Below are positions 63,565 to 64,000 of a stretch of DNA of 64,000 nt, piece by piece. Numbering within the stretch: the stretch's first letter is position 1; each line of letters starts with the position of its first letter. The position numbers and the translations under genes were made by a program. This stretch comes from Seminavis robusta. Its lineage: Eukaryota; Bacillariophyta; Bacillariophyceae; Naviculales; Naviculaceae. The notes under the pieces were generated by a model, which saw only the letters and a program-made list of their open reading frames with translations, ran no database searches and was not told the DNA's origin. The stretch lies in the NCBI GenBank assembly GCA_903772945.1, contig CAICTM010000071.1, forward strand, positions 62,001 to 126,000, read 5' to 3'.

Positions 63565-64000
63565 CAGTTCGATATAGAGTTGCCAAAGCTCCACCATGGA
63601 ATGGCAACAGAGACAGTCGCAGTGCCATCCACTTTTTGCTTGGTAGCCAACATCACTTCCATGTTCACTGGAGACATGAGTTGCAGCACCCAGGGCCACA
63701 TCATCATGGAAGTTTTGAAAGTTTAACGTTGAACAATGATCCCAATGCTGCCACACTCTGCAGATGATCTAAAGTGGCGCTGCCAGGACAGGTGACAACA
63801 TTGGCACATCCATCTTCCTCAGAAAGGTTGTTGTGACCACTGAATGGCCCAACAATGGTGTCGTGACTTGCCAAGGAAGATACTGCTTCCAGCTGCAAAA
63901 CCCAGGTATGTAGTTGCCAAGCTAGCTACTGTATTCTGATCGCACGTAGCCAGTTTCACAACCAGCAAAAGCTGCAACCGTGGTGTTGCAGATTTGTTTT

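Overview
The window looks like nuclear DNA of a photosynthetic stramenopile, most likely a pennate diatom; Seminavis robusta or a relative is my guess. Several proteins start with a signal peptide that ends in an Ala/Cys/Gly-Phe motif (…SSFAF, …NATAF, …CDAF, …NGF), the bipartite plastid address of secondary red plastids. ALAD carries the aspartate-type metal site of plastid enzymes. Introns are few, short (about 85-300 bp) and GT-AG, most genes are one long exon, and GHLECLKYAHENGCPWDE-type repeat proteins are abundant.

Layout. 1-4 kb: three plastid-targeted genes (a partial membrane protein, a small unknown protein, three-exon ALAD). 4.2-5.7 kb: a frameshifted 26-residue-repeat ('GCPWDE') gene. 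5.7-7.4 kb: no gene seen. 7.4-11.7 kb: divergent ALG9 mannosyltransferase and TAH18/NDOR1 diflavin reductase. 11.8-18.2 kb: a second GCPWDE gene on the minus strand, cut in two by a 5.2-kb decayed Ty3/gypsy LTR element bounded by a 5-bp target duplication. 18.2-21.2 kb: mostly empty, with one small NTF2-like candidate. 21.2-25.7 kb: MYND zinc-finger gene and 5-formyl-THF cyclo-ligase (MTHFS) head to head, then two plastid or secretory unknowns. 25.9-29.8 kb: a four-exon membrane-anchored trypsin-like protease. 30.5-32.2 kb: an intact GCPWDE gene. 32.4-40.1 kb: AP-3 mu subunit, a DUF2855 oxidoreductase-like gene, DDX55/Spb4 RNA helicase and RNase H2 subunit A. 40.6-45.3 kb: an acidic repeat protein and a MULE-transposase-like gene. 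47.2-51.7 kb: an ArfGAP-like protein with very long Ser/Arg repeats. 52.2-63 kb: a secreted beta-propeller-like protein, two large low-complexity unknowns, a SohB/SppA-type S49 peptidase and a GNAT acetyltransferase. The last 0.8 kb holds a possible partial gene.

The genes are mostly unrelated housekeeping functions (tetrapyrrole synthesis, N-glycosylation, cytosolic Fe-S assembly, folate, vesicle coats, ribosome biogenesis, RNA/DNA hybrid removal). They often sit in divergent pairs sharing 200-600 bp of intergenic DNA. Intergenic DNA repeatedly carries TACCGGTA and CTAGCTAG palindromes and telo-box-like CTAACCC motifs, and a perfect E2F-type palindrome lies upstream of RNase H2A.

The most notable items are the retrotransposon-split repeat gene, the ArfGAP-like protein with no arginine finger, the transposase-like gene without visible transposon ends, the over-represented intergenic palindromes and the E2F site. 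All gene models, introns and splice sites were derived by reading the sequence; no database search was possible.
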